Shown: positions 32,136-41,022 of the stretch, piece by piece
Layout: each line of letters starts with the position of its first letter
Position numbering within the stretch: the first letter of the stretch is position 1
Origin: Halobacillus litoralis
Lineage (GTDB): Bacteria; Bacillota; Bacilli; Bacillales; Halobacillaceae
Assembly (NCBI RefSeq): GCF_020171725.1
Contig: NZ_JAIVAJ010000007.1
Location: 124,001-188,000, forward strand
Reading direction: 5' to 3'
DNA length: 64,000 nt
The notes under the pieces: model-generated
Seen by the model: only the letters and a program-made list of their open reading frames with translations
Databases searched by the model: none
Told to the model about the DNA's origin: nothing
Made by a program: the position numbers and the translations under genes

Positions 32136-32921
32136 TTATTTACCTGCAAACACAGGTTTTCTTTTTTCCTTGAACGCTTGGACGCCTTCCAGGTGGTCAT
32201 TGGTTGTCACCATCATCGTCTGCGTCACTCGTTCCTGCTCGAGGATGGCAGCGAGATCCGCCTTCTCCGCTTCATCGACAATCCGCTTCATCATCCCCAT
32301 TGCACGTCCGGGACCTTTCGATAAGGAAAGGGCATAGTTCATCGCTTCATCTTCCAAACGATCCAATGGGAAAATGCGGTTGATCAATCCCCACTCGACG
32401 GCCGTTTCAACAGGAATCGGCTCTGCACGGAACAACAGCTCCTTCGCTCGGTACGGTCCAAGCATACGGCTTAAGAAATAGTGACCGCCGCCATCTGCGA
32501 CTAACCCGACTTGCGCGAAGCTCAACACGAACTTACTCTCTTCCCCTGCCAAAATCTGATCACAGGCTAAAGCCAAGTTGAATCCAGCTCCTGCTGCGTA
32601 GCCATGAACGACGGCAATGACGGGTTTCGGAAGCTGCTTGATCATCAGAATCAGCTCGTTCAGCAGGCCAACATGGTCATAAATATCCTGCGCGGATGCT
32701 TCTCCCATATTCTTCACATCGCCACCTGCGGAAAAGGCTCTTCCGGCTCCTGAAAGCATGACAACTTTAATGTCATCGTTCTTTTTTGCTTCACCAAGCG
32801 CTTCGTGCAGACCGAGAATCATTTGATCCGAAAAGGCATTCAATGAATCAGGACGGTTCAGTACACAGGACATCACAGGACCACTTACTTGGACAACAAC
32901 ATGTTCATTTCCTAAACGCAT
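32136..32921 (-). CDS. Enoyl-CoA hydratase/isomerase
   Basis: This crotonase-fold protein of 261 residues has the oxyanion-hole segments SGAGRAFSAGGDVKNM (about 57-72) and HGYAAGAGFNLALACD (about 105-120). Crotonases hydrate trans-2-enoyl-CoA to 3-hydroxyacyl-CoA in beta-oxidation, though the subgroup also includes isomerases. It lies between an acyl-CoA dehydrogenase and the quinone reductase gene in the same operon. Confidence 0.88.
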   Translation of the reverse strand: MRLGNEHVVVQVSGPVMSCVLNRPDSLNAFSDQMILGLHEALGEAKKNDDIKVVMLSGAGRAFSAGGDVKNMGEASAQDIYDHVGLLNELILMIKQLPKPVIAVVHGYAAGAGFNLALACDQILAGEESKFVLSFAQVGLVADGGGHYFLSRMLGPYRAKELLFRAEPIPVETAVEWGLINRIFPLDRLEDEAMNYALSLSKGPGRAMGMMKRIVDEAEKADLAAILEQERVTQTMMVTTNDHLEGVQAFKEKRKPVFAGK

Positions 32922-32935
32922 TTTTCCATCTCCCT

Positions 32936-34693
32936 TTATGATTGGTATTGTTTACGCTCACGATAATAGTCTGCGAGATTCCGCTTCCGCTCTACTGCAT
33001 CCGGCCAATGGTACCCTGCCAGAAGCTGTGAAACCTGACCCAATGTCTTCGCCCTCTCTTCTCCATTCATCAGGTTGGACAACAGCGGAAGAACGGCTTT
33101 TTGGACATCGAACACGCTTTGTTCTACGCAGGTATAGGCTAACGACTCTTTCCACTCCCGTTCTCCCGCTTTCTCCGTCCGAACGATAACGGACTCCACT
33201 GCATAAATTGCAATGGCCAGATCTGCCATCCTCAACAGCATCTCCTGCTCGTCCTTAATCTTGTCTCCATACTTACTGAAAGCAAGCCCAGCACAAACGA
33301 GATATAAGTCTTTATATAAAGCGAGTGGTTCCCTCAGCTCCTTCAGAGGACCCGTCTGTTGCTTGAATGAGCCTGACCGCAAGGACTGCTGGGCTTTTTC
33401 AATCAGGCTTTCCGCATCAAATGATCCTTTGGCAAGCTTTTTGAAGAAGGCGCCGGGAATCAAGAGACGGTTGATTTCATTGGTGCCTTCAAAGATTCGG
33501 TTGATTCTGGCATCGCGGTAAGCGAGTTCGACGGGATACCCTTTGATGTAGCCCGCTCCTCCGTGAAGCTGAAGCGACTCGTCTACGACTTGATCCAATG
33601 TCTCAGAACCAACGATCTTACAAATGGCGGACTCAAGTGCATGCTCATTCATCGCCTTCGCGGTAGACATGAAATCTTCCGAGTTTTCATAAGGCGCAAG
33701 CGCCGATTCAATGTGCCCTGCCGTTCGATATACCAACGATTCAGCAGCATATAGCTTCGCTGCCATGTCCGCAATTTTCTCTTTGCTGGCGTTGAATTCC
33801 GAGATGGTCTTATTGAACTGCTTCCGTTCGGTACTGTGTTCAAGAGCGAGCTGAAAGCTGTGCTTCGCCGCTCCGATTGTGGCAAACCCTAAGTTGAAGC
33901 GTCCGAGGTTCAGCACATTCAAGGCAATCAAGTGACCTTTTCCTACCTCTCCAATGACATTCTCGATTGGAACCTGGCAGTCTTCCATGTGAACAGAGCA
34001 CGTCGAAGATCCCTTAATGCCGAGCTTGTCTTCTTCCGGTCCGATCGATAATCCCAGGAAATCTTTTTCCACAATAAAAGCGGTGAAGTGCTGTCCGTCC
34101 ACTTTGGCGTAGACGATGAATGTGTCTGCAAAGGAGGCGTTGGTGATATAAATTTTCGTACCATTCAGCAGGTAGAATTCTCCGGATGAATCGAGCGCTG
34201 CGGTCGTCTGAGCCGCAAGCGCATCGGAACCCGCTTCCGGTTCAGTGAGGCAGTATGCTCCTAAGTATTCGCCGGAAGCGAGTTTCGGCAGATATTTCTG
34301 TTTCTGAAAAGGGGAGCCGAAGTACGTAATCGGCAGGGTCGCAATACATGTATGGTTTGAATGCGCTACACTGTAGCCACTGGCATTCCCCAACGCTTCC
34401 CCGACAATCCCCTTACTCATCTTGTCTAGACCAAGCCCGCCATATCGTTCCGGTATGCTGTGCGCCAGCAGCCCCAAATTTCCCGCCTTTTTCATTTTCT
34501 CCGCTACGAAGGAGAAATCTCCTTCTTCGAGCCGCTTGATATTCGGGTGAATTTCCCGGGAAATAAATTGTCGAGCGGTGTCCGCCATCATCTTATGTTC
34601 ATCTGTCCGGTCTTCCGGTGTGAATACAGCTTCGGGCGTAATTTCTTCAATGAGAAAGTCTCCACCTTCTACAAAATGCTTGAGTCGGTTCAT
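32936..34693 (-). CDS. Acyl-CoA dehydrogenase, long FadE-like form (585 aa)
   Basis: The core is an FAD acyl-CoA dehydrogenase: YCLTEPEAGSDA (flavin binding), GTKIYITNASFADTF, CSVHMEDCQVP, LQLHGGAGYIKGYPVE and RDARINRIFEGTNEINR. A C-terminal extension of about 180 residues is typical of the Bacillus FadE/very-long-chain type rather than the 380-residue short-chain type. It oxidises acyl-CoA to trans-2-enoyl-CoA and passes electrons to ETF. It is 22 bp after the APH-like gene, in the same operon. Confidence 0.92.
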   Translation of the reverse strand: MNRLKHFVEGGDFLIEEITPEAVFTPEDRTDEHKMMADTARQFISREIHPNIKRLEEGDFSFVAEKMKKAGNLGLLAHSIPERYGGLGLDKMSKGIVGEALGNASGYSVAHSNHTCIATLPITYFGSPFQKQKYLPKLASGEYLGAYCLTEPEAGSDALAAQTTAALDSSGEFYLLNGTKIYITNASFADTFIVYAKVDGQHFTAFIVEKDFLGLSIGPEEDKLGIKGSSTCSVHMEDCQVPIENVIGEVGKGHLIALNVLNLGRFNLGFATIGAAKHSFQLALEHSTERKQFNKTISEFNASKEKIADMAAKLYAAESLVYRTAGHIESALAPYENSEDFMSTAKAMNEHALESAICKIVGSETLDQVVDESLQLHGGAGYIKGYPVELAYRDARINRIFEGTNEINRLLIPGAFFKKLAKGSFDAESLIEKAQQSLRSGSFKQQTGPLKELREPLALYKDLYLVCAGLAFSKYGDKIKDEQEMLLRMADLAIAIYAVESVIVRTEKAGEREWKESLAYTCVEQSVFDVQKAVLPLLSNLMNGEERAKTLGQVSQLLAGYHWPDAVERKRNLADYYRERKQYQS

Positions 34694-34715
34694 CTGTCCA
34701 CTCCTTTATTTTTCT

Positions 34716-35777
34716 TCAATCAGACAGGCCGGCGGTTTCCTCTGCGTGCTGAATCAAGTGATTCACAAATTCATGCATGCCAGCAAAGCGTGGGTCGTTC
34801 GTCTGCCCTTTTTTATAACGGGCGTAAATCTGCTGCACAATGCCTGCAAGTTTGAAATAAGCGAATGTGACGTAGATGTGGATGTCTGAAACGTCACGAC
34901 CACTTTTCTCTGCATAACGGCTGATGAATGCCTCTCTCGTGTAGAATCCTTCTTTAACGGTGACAGGCGGTTGACCCAACCCGTTTTTCAAAATCTCGGG
35001 ATCATCGGCTTGAATCCAATAGCTCATCGCCGCTCCGAGGTCTGCGAGCGGGTCGCCGACGGTCGTCATTTCCCAGTCGAACAACCCGACCATCTCATGT
35101 GGGTTCTCGGCATTGAACATCGCATTGTTCAATTTATAATCGTAGTGGATGATGGAGGCATCCCTTGATTTTGGAATATGTTCGACCAGCCATCGCTTGA
35201 GCCGGTCCCCGCTTACGACATCGTCGGTTCTCGCCCGGTCAAATCGATGGATCCACCCATGCACCTGCCGCTCCATGAATCCATCAGGTCGGACCATTTC
35301 TTTCAACGGAGTCTCCTTGTAATCTATTGCATGAAGCTCGACTAACCGGTCGACCATTTCTTCGGAGAGCGCCCGACCAAGCTCCGCCGTCTCCTCCACA
35401 CCTTCCGGGAAGGCTGTATCGTACACCAGCCCCTCTCGTCTCTCCATGATGAAAAAGGGGGCTCCGATCAAGTCTCCCTCCTCTACAAGAAGGGGGTTCG
35501 GAGCTGACGGGAAGACCGGGTGGAGTGCTTGTAATACCTTGAATTCCCTTTGCATGTCATGCGCTTTCGGAGCCACTGGTCCAAGTGGCGGCCTTCTCAG
35601 TACCACCTCCCAATCCCCAACCGACAGCTCATACGTCAGGTTGGAGTGGCCGGCTCCGAATTGACGGACCTGCATCGCTCCATCCGGAACTTCCATATGG
35701 CTTCTCAGAAAAGGTTCAATGACCTGAAGATCAAGTTCTTCCCCTTGTCGGACGGACCTTGTATCGGTTTTGGTCAC
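34716..35777 (-). CDS. Aminoglycoside-phosphotransferase-like kinase (ACAD10/11-type)
   Basis: The 353-residue protein has the APH/choline-kinase fold with catalytic HYDYKLNNAMF and metal-binding GLFDWEMTTVGDPLADL. This subgroup is regularly encoded beside acyl-CoA dehydrogenases and is homologous to the N-terminal kinase domain of mammalian ACAD10/ACAD11, which phosphorylates 4-hydroxyacyl-CoA so that it can be converted for beta-oxidation. Its placement here between two beta-oxidation genes agrees with such a role. It is unlikely to act on antibiotics. Confidence 0.85.
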   Translation of the reverse strand: MTKTDTRSVRQGEELDLQVIEPFLRSHMEVPDGAMQVRQFGAGHSNLTYELSVGDWEVVLRRPPLGPVAPKAHDMQREFKVLQALHPVFPSAPNPLLVEEGDLIGAPFFIMERREGLVYDTAFPEGVEETAELGRALSEEMVDRLVELHAIDYKETPLKEMVRPDGFMERQVHGWIHRFDRARTDDVVSGDRLKRWLVEHIPKSRDASIIHYDYKLNNAMFNAENPHEMVGLFDWEMTTVGDPLADLGAAMSYWIQADDPEILKNGLGQPPVTVKEGFYTREAFISRYAEKSGRDVSDIHIYVTFAYFKLAGIVQQIYARYKKGQTNDPRFAGMHEFVNHLIQHAEETAGLSD

Positions 35778-35779
35778 CC

Positions 35780-36184
35780 TTATCCCTCCTTGACCGTCAG
35801 TTGGTGACTTTCAAGTATTCGCTTCATTTCGTCAGACATCGGTTTACTCTTCTGCTCTTCAAAATCGAACTGCACAATAACGGATTTCCCCTTTGCAACG
35901 AGATCTCCGGATTCTTTTTCGTACATATCCTGCTCAAGATGAAAGCTTGAGTTGCCGATTTTGACGACATGGCTTTTGATCATCAGCGTTTGATTGAAAT
36001 AGACCTGCTTCAGGAAATCACAGGACGTAGAGGCTAGAATGAAGCTCCAGTTGTCTCCCGCTACCCCGAGTTCATTGAAAAATTGAATCCTGGAATCCTC
36101 CATATAGACAAAATAGTTATTATTGTTTACGTGTCCAAGTAAATCTGTTTCACAAAACCGAACGTTCACTTCTATTTCATGCAT
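35780..36184 (-). CDS. Acyl-CoA thioesterase (4HBT hotdog fold)
   Basis: The 134-residue protein carries the hotdog signature RFCETDLLGHVNNNNYFVYMEDSR with the catalytic-type Asp, as in 4-hydroxybenzoyl-CoA thioesterase/YbgC relatives. It hydrolyses acyl-CoA to free acid and CoA, possibly as an overflow valve for the pathway. GGAGG lies 8 nt before the ATG at 36184; the open frame begins five codons earlier inside the ribosome-binding site. It is followed after 2 bp by the kinase gene. Confidence 0.85.
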   Translation of the reverse strand: MHEIEVNVRFCETDLLGHVNNNNYFVYMEDSRIQFFNELGVAGDNWSFILASTSCDFLKQVYFNQTLMIKSHVVKIGNSSFHLEQDMYEKESGDLVAKGKSVIVQFDFEEQKSKPMSDEMKRILESHQLTVKEG

Positions 36185-36199
36185 GCTGCTTTCCTCCAT

Positions 36200-37072
36200 T
36201 CAACTTTTCACTTTACGGTCGTACGTGTAAAACCCTTTGCCGGTCTTTCTTCCGAGTTCACCAGCCTCTACCTTTTCGACAAGCGTCTGGGACGGCCGGT
36301 CATCCGGATCTCCGGTTTCCTGATAGTGCTGCTCCATCACGTAATACCCGACATCAAGACCTGACAGATCCATCAATTCAAACGGGCCAATCGGATGGTT
36401 CAACGCATTACGTACAATCTTATCGATATCCTCAAAGTCAGCGTATCCTCCTTCATACAGATGCATCGCTTCTTTTTGGATGGCAAACAAAATCCTGTTG
36501 GCGACAAAACCTGAAATTTCTTTATGAAGAAGAATGGCGGTCCGTCCCATCTGATGGCAGACGTCCATCACCGTCTGAGCTGTCTCATCCGAAGTATGCT
36601 CGCCTTTTACGACCTCGACACAATCCATCACAAGCGCCGGGAAAAAGAAGTGCATGTTGCACACCTTCTCGGGCTTTGTCGTAGCATCCGCTATGAGGGA
36701 GCTGACTATGGTCGAGGAATTCGTCGCAAGCACCGCATGGCGTGGTGTGATCTCATCCAACTTGGAGAACACTTCCCGCTTCAGGTCCAGCTTTTCCACA
36801 ACCGCCTCAACCACAAGATCCGCCTGCCCTGCCGCTTCCTCGAGACTCGTCGTCATGTGGAGATGATGAAAAGCCTCTTCATACGCTTCCGCCGTCAGCT
36901 TTTCTTTCTCGATCCATCTGTTCAAAATGTCCTTAAGCTTACGATCAGCTGCCTCAAGCGAATCCTCACTGATATCCTGTAAATACGTCTCATACCCTGC
37001 GAGAGCACTTAACATCGCAATCTGATGTCCCATCGCTCCTGCACCGACCACTGCTATTCGTTTAACGGTCAT
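36200..37072 (-). CDS. 3-hydroxyacyl-CoA dehydrogenase
   Basis: The 290-residue protein has the NAD-binding motif VVGAGAMGHQIA at residues 8-19, the ANRILFAIQKEAMHLYEGGYA helix segment and GPFELMDLSGLDVGYYVM, all typical of short 3-hydroxybutyryl/3-hydroxyacyl-CoA dehydrogenases. The catalytic His is in MHFFFPA. It oxidises 3-hydroxyacyl-CoA in beta-oxidation. It overlaps the TetR gene by 11 bp. No thiolase is encoded in this operon, so the last step must be supplied elsewhere. Confidence 0.9.
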   Translation of the reverse strand: MTVKRIAVVGAGAMGHQIAMLSALAGYETYLQDISEDSLEAADRKLKDILNRWIEKEKLTAEAYEEAFHHLHMTTSLEEAAGQADLVVEAVVEKLDLKREVFSKLDEITPRHAVLATNSSTIVSSLIADATTKPEKVCNMHFFFPALVMDCVEVVKGEHTSDETAQTVMDVCHQMGRTAILLHKEISGFVANRILFAIQKEAMHLYEGGYADFEDIDKIVRNALNHPIGPFELMDLSGLDVGYYVMEQHYQETGDPDDRPSQTLVEKVEAGELGRKTGKGFYTYDRKVKS

Positions 37073-37637
37073 GATGATCCCCCTCGATTCCTTTGAATAT
37101 CAATTCCATAAAAATGTGCGTCAACTCTTCTTCCGATACGTCTCCGTCCGGGTCATACCAGAAATAGCTCCAGTTCGCGATGCCGAGGACACCGAAAGAA
37201 AGCATATCGGCCCTCAAATCGGATCTGAACTCGCCTGCCTTCATCCCCTCTTCTAAGACGTGGGCTATGTTCCTTTGAAATTCGTGCCGCTTCGGCAGGA
37301 TGGTCTTCGTTTTCTCTTCACTCAAGTGCCGCATTTCCCTGAAAAACACCATGGCACTGTTCGCATTGGTGCGGATGTTCTGAATCAACATTCCTACAAT
37401 CCCCGCGAGCTGTTCCCGATACGTCCGCCCGCTTTCCATAATCTCTCTCTGACCCGCTAGCAGCAGATCGATAAACTGCTCGTGAATCTGGACGAGGACA
37501 TCCTCTTTGTTTTTGAAATAATAATAGAAGGTGCCCTTTGTCAGGTCATTGGACGAGACGATATCCTGGATCGAGGTTTCAGGAAACCCGTGTCTTCCAA
37601 ACAGCTCTGTACTTGTCGTCAAAATCTTCTCCTTCAT
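37062..37637 (-). CDS. TetR-family regulator of the fatty-acid operon
   Basis: The N-terminal helix-turn-helix (STELFGRHGFPETSIQDIVSS followed by KGTFYYYFKNKEDVL) is a textbook TetR domain; the ligand-binding part (60-191) resembles the FadR/YsiA group. It is encoded inside the operon and probably represses it by binding the operator at 39668-39689, with an acyl-CoA as inducer. The start at 37637 lies 12 bp after the SDR gene. Confidence 0.88.
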   Translation of the reverse strand: MKEKILTTSTELFGRHGFPETSIQDIVSSNDLTKGTFYYYFKNKEDVLVQIHEQFIDLLLAGQREIMESGRTYREQLAGIVGMLIQNIRTNANSAMVFFREMRHLSEEKTKTILPKRHEFQRNIAHVLEEGMKAGEFRSDLRADMLSFGVLGIANWSYFWYDPDGDVSEEELTHIFMELIFKGIEGDHHDR

Positions 37638-37649
37638 TCCACATCCTCC

Positions 37650-38429
37650 TCAGCAGGATGCGTGCATGCCCCCATCGACAACCAGCACATCCCCCGTCAC
37701 GTAATCCGACGCCCTGGATGCCAGGAACAAAGCCGCCCCTTTCAGATCTTCTGCACTTCCGAATCGCCCAAGTGGCGTGCGGTCAAGGATGAAATCGCCT
37801 CCTTCTTCCAGCACGACCTTCGACATTTTCGTCGGGAAAAAGCCCGGAGCCAGAGCATTCACTTGGACATTGTTCGCTCCCCACTTCACTGCCAGGTCTT
37901 TCGTAAGGGTGATGACGGCTCCTTTACTTGCGTTGTAGCCGACCGTTTCCATAAAACGAGGATCCGCCCCTCCAAGTCCTGCCACGGAAGCGATGTTGAT
38001 GATTTTTCCGGACTTCTGTTTGTTCATGACGGCCCCTACCTTCTGTGACATGAGAAAGGTGCCTGTTACATTGACGTTCATCACCTTTTGAAAGGCTTCA
38101 ACCGGCATCTCCAGGGTCGGCGCACCCCAGGTAGCTCCACTGTTATTAATCAAAATATCAATCTGCCCGAATGCATTCATCGCTTGTTCTACTACGGCGT
38201 CCACCTGCTCCTCCTGTGTAACATCACAGCTTAACGCCATCGTTTTGACCCCATGTGCCTCCTTGAGCCTCAACGCCACTTCCTCGCAGGCTTCCTTTTT
38301 CCTTGAACAAAGGACGAGGTTCGCCCCCGCTTCGGCCAGTCCCTCGGCCATCTGCTCACCCAGTCCTCTTCCGCCTCCGGTGATGATCGCGGTCCTGCCG
38401 GTCAGATCGAATAATTGTTGTACGTGCAT
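37650..38429 (-). CDS. Short-chain dehydrogenase/reductase (FabG-like)
   Basis: The 259-residue protein has cofactor motif TGGGRGLGEQMAE (about 17-29), NNSGATWG, the catalytic Ser in IASVAGLG and the YNASKGA motif (Tyr, Lys). SDRs of this type interconvert 3-hydroxy and 3-oxo groups; in this operon it probably handles a hydroxyacyl intermediate. AAGGAG lies 7 nt before the ATG at 38429; the longest frame reaches 38504 but overlaps the previous gene. Confidence 0.88.
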   Translation of the reverse strand: MHVQQLFDLTGRTAIITGGGRGLGEQMAEGLAEAGANLVLCSRKKEACEEVALRLKEAHGVKTMALSCDVTQEEQVDAVVEQAMNAFGQIDILINNSGATWGAPTLEMPVEAFQKVMNVNVTGTFLMSQKVGAVMNKQKSGKIINIASVAGLGGADPRFMETVGYNASKGAVITLTKDLAVKWGANNVQVNALAPGFFPTKMSKVVLEEGGDFILDRTPLGRFGSAEDLKGAALFLASRASDYVTGDVLVVDGGMHASC

Positions 38430-38433
38430 GCTG

Positions 38434-39645
38434 TCACTCCTTATATTTTGATAGTTCGAGCTTCGCCACTTGCCTCCGGTGAACTTCATCCGGCCCATCC
38501 GCAAGCCTTAGCGTTCGACTGTTCGCCCATTGGGCCGCCAGCGTAAAGTCATCACTCACTCCTGCCGCCCCATGAGCCTGGATGGCCCTGTCAATGACTT
38601 TGAGCGCTATATTCGGAGCGACGACTTTAATCATCGCAATTTCCGTCTTCGCCATTTTGCTGCCTACGGTATCCATCATGTAGGCTGCTTTTAGCGTGAG
38701 CAGGCGGGCCTGTTCGATTTCAATTCTCGAATCGGCAATCCATTCCCTGATCACACCCTGCTCGGCGAGTGGACGATGAAAGGCTTCTCTGTTTTGAACA
38801 CGCTTACATAAATCTTCAAGCGCACGCTCTGCTGCTCCAATCAGCCGCATACAGTGATGAATCCGCCCGGGACCCAGGCGCCCTTGAGCAATGGCAAACC
38901 CTTTTCCTTCGCCCCAGATGATGTGATCTGCCGGCACCCTGACATTTCGAAAGTCAATCTCGGCGTGACCATGCGGGGCATGGTCATATCCGAATACGGG
39001 CAGCATCCTCTTGATATGTACTCCTGGAGTGTCGAGCGGAACTAAAATCATCGACTGCTGTTCATGCCGTGGGGCATCAGGATCTGTTTTTCCCATAAAG
39101 ATGGCGACCTTGCACCTCGGATCCCCTGCTCCTGATGACCACCACTTCGTCCCGTTGATGATATATTCATCAGCCTCCCTGCGAATCTCCCCCTCAATGT
39201 TTGTCGCATCGGAGGATGCCACTTCAGGTTCCGTCATAGAGAAGCAGGACCGGATCTCTCCATTCAACAAGGGAACGAGCCACTCCTCCTTCTGCTTCTT
39301 TGTTCCGTAGCGCGCCAACAGTTCCATGTTCCCTGTATCAGGAGCATTGCAGTTGAACACTTCAGGACCGATCATCGACCGTCCCATCAATTCACACAAC
39401 GGAGCGTATTCCAGGTTCGTCAATCCAGCGCCATACTCCTCATCAGGTAAGAATAAATTCCACAATCCTTCTTCCTTCGCTTTCGCCTTCATCTCTTCCA
39501 TGATGGAAGGAACCTCAGACCAGCGGCTTTCCTGCTGATTCAGCTGGTGCTCGAATGCTCTTTCGTTCGGATAGACATGTTCATCCATAAACGCTATGAC
39601 ACGCTGCTCCAAGCGCTTCACCTTTTCACTCTTGTCGAAATGCAC
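38434..39645 (-). CDS. Acyl-CoA dehydrogenase (403 aa, ACAD10/11-like)
   Basis: The FAD acyl-CoA dehydrogenase motifs are [35 protein letters not shown] and [15 protein letters not shown]. The 400-residue form with [19 protein letters not shown] segments matches the dehydrogenase half of ACAD10/11, agreeing with the kinase gene in the same operon. It oxidises an acyl-CoA and transfers electrons to ETF. First gene of the operon, GTG start at 39645 with GGAGG 6 nt upstream. Confidence 0.9.
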   Translation of the reverse strand: MHFDKSEKVKRLEQRVIAFMDEHVYPNERAFEHQLNQQESRWSEVPSIMEEMKAKAKEEGLWNLFLPDEEYGAGLTNLEYAPLCELMGRSMIGPEVFNCNAPDTGNMELLARYGTKKQKEEWLVPLLNGEIRSCFSMTEPEVASSDATNIEGEIRREADEYIINGTKWWSSGAGDPRCKVAIFMGKTDPDAPRHEQQSMILVPLDTPGVHIKRMLPVFGYDHAPHGHAEIDFRNVRVPADHIIWGEGKGFAIAQGRLGPGRIHHCMRLIGAAERALEDLCKRVQNREAFHRPLAEQGVIREWIADSRIEIEQARLLTLKAAYMMDTVGSKMAKTEIAMIKVVAPNIALKVIDRAIQAHGAAGVSDDFTLAAQWANSRTLRLADGPDEVHRRQVAKLELSKYKE

Positions 39646-39667
39646 AGGGCACCTCCTCCACGGCCGA

Positions 39668-39689
39668 ACATACCGACCGGTTAGTATGT
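39668..39689 (-). promoter_or_regulatory. TetR-type operator at the head of the fatty-acid operon
   Basis: The 22-bp imperfect palindrome runs from ACATAC to GTATGT around the centre GACCGGTT; nine of eleven base pairs are symmetric. ACCGACCGGT-like palindromes are characteristic of FadR/PaaR-type TetR regulators. It covers the predicted transcription start, so binding should repress. Confidence 0.75.
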
Positions 39690-39696
39690 AATTTAC

Positions 39697-39725
39697 ATTT
39701 TAACCCTGATTATCTGAAAATTCAA
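39697..39725 (-). promoter_or_regulatory. Promoter of the fatty-acid degradation operon
   Basis: On the minus strand TTGAAT (39720-39725) and TAAAAT (39697-39702) are separated by exactly 17 bp. The operator lies directly downstream. Confidence 0.75.
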
Positions 39726-39814
39726 TAAAAAATGAACGATTATTCATTTGTCATTTTTTTCTTTTTGTTGCGTAGAGATGATATGAGTGACCATACACAA
39801 GGAGGAGATCATCT

Positions 39815-40093
39815 ATGGCAAAAGATCAACACGATTCCTCGAAAGACGAAGGTCTTGTCAAAGGGGTATCGAAGGAAGCGAACAACATCATCCACAACAC
39901 GGTGGATGCTTCCGGGAAAATCGTGAAGTCCATTTCAGGAGAAGGCGGACTCGTTGGCAAAACGGTGGACTCATCCGGTAAGGTCGTGAAGAATATCTCG
40001 GACAAAGGAAATGAAGCGATAGGAAAAACAGTAGATGCTTCATCGAAGACGTTCCGGAACCTGAAGGATAAAACGTTCAAACGGAAGAAGTAA
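39815..40093 (+). CDS. Small basic repeat protein, function unknown
   Basis: The 92-residue protein contains three imperfect repeats of about 22-24 residues built on TVDASGKIVKSIS, TVDSSGKVVKNIS and TVDASSKTFRNLK, linked by Gly-rich turns. It has no signal peptide or membrane segment and ends in Lys/Arg. GGAGGAG precedes the ATG by about 8 nt and a terminator follows. Amphipathic repeat helices that bind membrane, DNA or spore structures are conceivable, but no family was recognised. Confidence 0.6.
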   Translation: MAKDQHDSSKDEGLVKGVSKEANNIIHNTVDASGKIVKSISGEGGLVGKTVDSSGKVVKNISDKGNEAIGKTVDASSKTFRNLKDKTFKRKK

Positions 40094-40102
40094 TACGAAA
40101 CA

Positions 40103-40135
40103 AAGAGCTGCCCGCGTTCATACGGGGCAGCTCTT
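40103..40135 (+). terminator. Terminator of the repeat-protein gene
   Basis: The 11-bp stem AAGAGCTGCCC/GGGCAGCTCTT has further CG pairs in the loop. Confidence 0.78.
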
Positions 40136-40390
40136 CTATCTGGAAGAATTGATTCTGTTGTTCAACTCACAGAAGTGAAAGAACCCTCTCCCTCTGTTCC
40201 TCTCTGACAAAACTTCTATCCAAATGTTGCATCCTTCTGTCGTTCGAAGCAGGGAAATTTCATGGTGTGGTCCGCCATGTTCTATAACGCTATTGTTATA
40301 GATAGTGTATCTTATGTATGAACTCCGCCATTTGCATTGGCTGATGGACATAATCTAAAAACCTATTTTTATACTACATAGACAGATATA
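40136..40390. other. Intergenic stretch without a recognised gene
   Basis: About 255 bp between a terminator and the coat-gene promoter. A small palindrome TATAAC-N6-GTTATA lies near 40282-40300. The minus-strand open frame here has no ribosome-binding site and no recognisable product. Confidence 0.5.
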
Positions 40391-40393
40391 CAG

Positions 40394-40420
40394 ACCTCTT
40401 TCTTCTATTTCCATAGAATG
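40394..40420 (+). promoter_or_regulatory. Candidate sigma-K promoter of the coat gene
   Basis: AC (40394-40395), a 16-bp gap, then CATAGAATG (40412-40420) agree with the sigma-K pattern AC-N16-CATA-N3-T. The coat gene starts about 40 bp downstream and its class is sigma-K dependent in B. subtilis. Confidence 0.6.
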
Positions 40421-40458
40421 ATATGGAATGACCAAATAATAAAGGAGATGGATAACAA

Positions 40459-40992
40459 ATGGGTTCATGTCATTCGAAAGATAGCCATTGCGTAAGAAAC
40501 ATTCTTAAGGAGATTATTCGTGCACAAAATGAGGTGGCCGACCACTGCTGTGACACAAGCTGCGAACAATCAATCCGCGACTTGATCTCACCTTCTACAG
40601 GCAACGGAAATACAACTGTTCCATTCGTTCTATACTGCAAAGACTGCAAACCTTTCTTCGCAAGCGGACTGAAAAAGAAAGCTTCCTCCCACGGATACCA
40701 CTGCATCGAAACACCAGTCTTCAAAGCGAAAAAATTCGTGGATGATAACTGTGTGAAGCTGGAATTGCTGAAGCCTGTCCACCACCACGGCGGACACTCT
40801 TGGCACAAATGTGACAAGAAGAGCGTCTGTTCCGTACTGGACGATGTAGTAAGCTTCCAATCTACTGGAATCTGCACAACTGTCGATGTCAGCTGCTTCT
40901 GCGGCATCACTTGCCTCGATGCGACCACACCAGAACCGTTCAGCCCGACTGCGGCTCGCACGGATCTAGACGAATCTGAATCGTATATGTAA
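40459..40992 (+). CDS. cotZ: Spore coat/crust protein of the CotY/CotZ family
   Basis: The 177-residue protein is Cys-rich (about 17 Cys) with the CotY/CotZ features VRNILKEIIRAQNEV, VPFVLYCKDCKPFFASG and VDVSCFCGITCLDA. In Bacillus these proteins form a disulfide-linked network in the outer coat and crust. It has an internal His-rich stretch (HHHGGHSWHKC). A sigma-K-like promoter fits expression in the mother cell. Whether it corresponds to CotY or CotZ cannot be decided; only one copy is in the window. Confidence 0.88.
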   Translation: MGSCHSKDSHCVRNILKEIIRAQNEVADHCCDTSCEQSIRDLISPSTGNGNTTVPFVLYCKDCKPFFASGLKKKASSHGYHCIETPVFKAKKFVDDNCVKLELLKPVHHHGGHSWHKCDKKSVCSVLDDVVSFQSTGICTTVDVSCFCGITCLDATTPEPFSPTAARTDLDESESYM

Positions 40993-40998
40993 TAAGTT

Positions 40999-41022
40999 AG
41001 CCTGTGTCTGATGACGCAGGCT
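40999..41022. terminator. Terminator between the coat gene and the gene at 41023
   Basis: The stem AGCCTGTGTC/GACGCAGGCT (one G-U pair) with a TGAT loop is followed by TTATTTTATT. Confidence 0.75.

Noticed and set aside
34716..35777. Antibiotic (aminoglycoside) resistance kinase
   Set aside because: Although the fold is APH-like, the gene is embedded in an acyl-CoA operon and belongs to the ACAD10/11-associated type.
40470..40961. 163-codon antisense frame over the coat gene
   Set aside because: The coat gene on the other strand has family motifs, a ribosome-binding site and a promoter; the antisense product has none.
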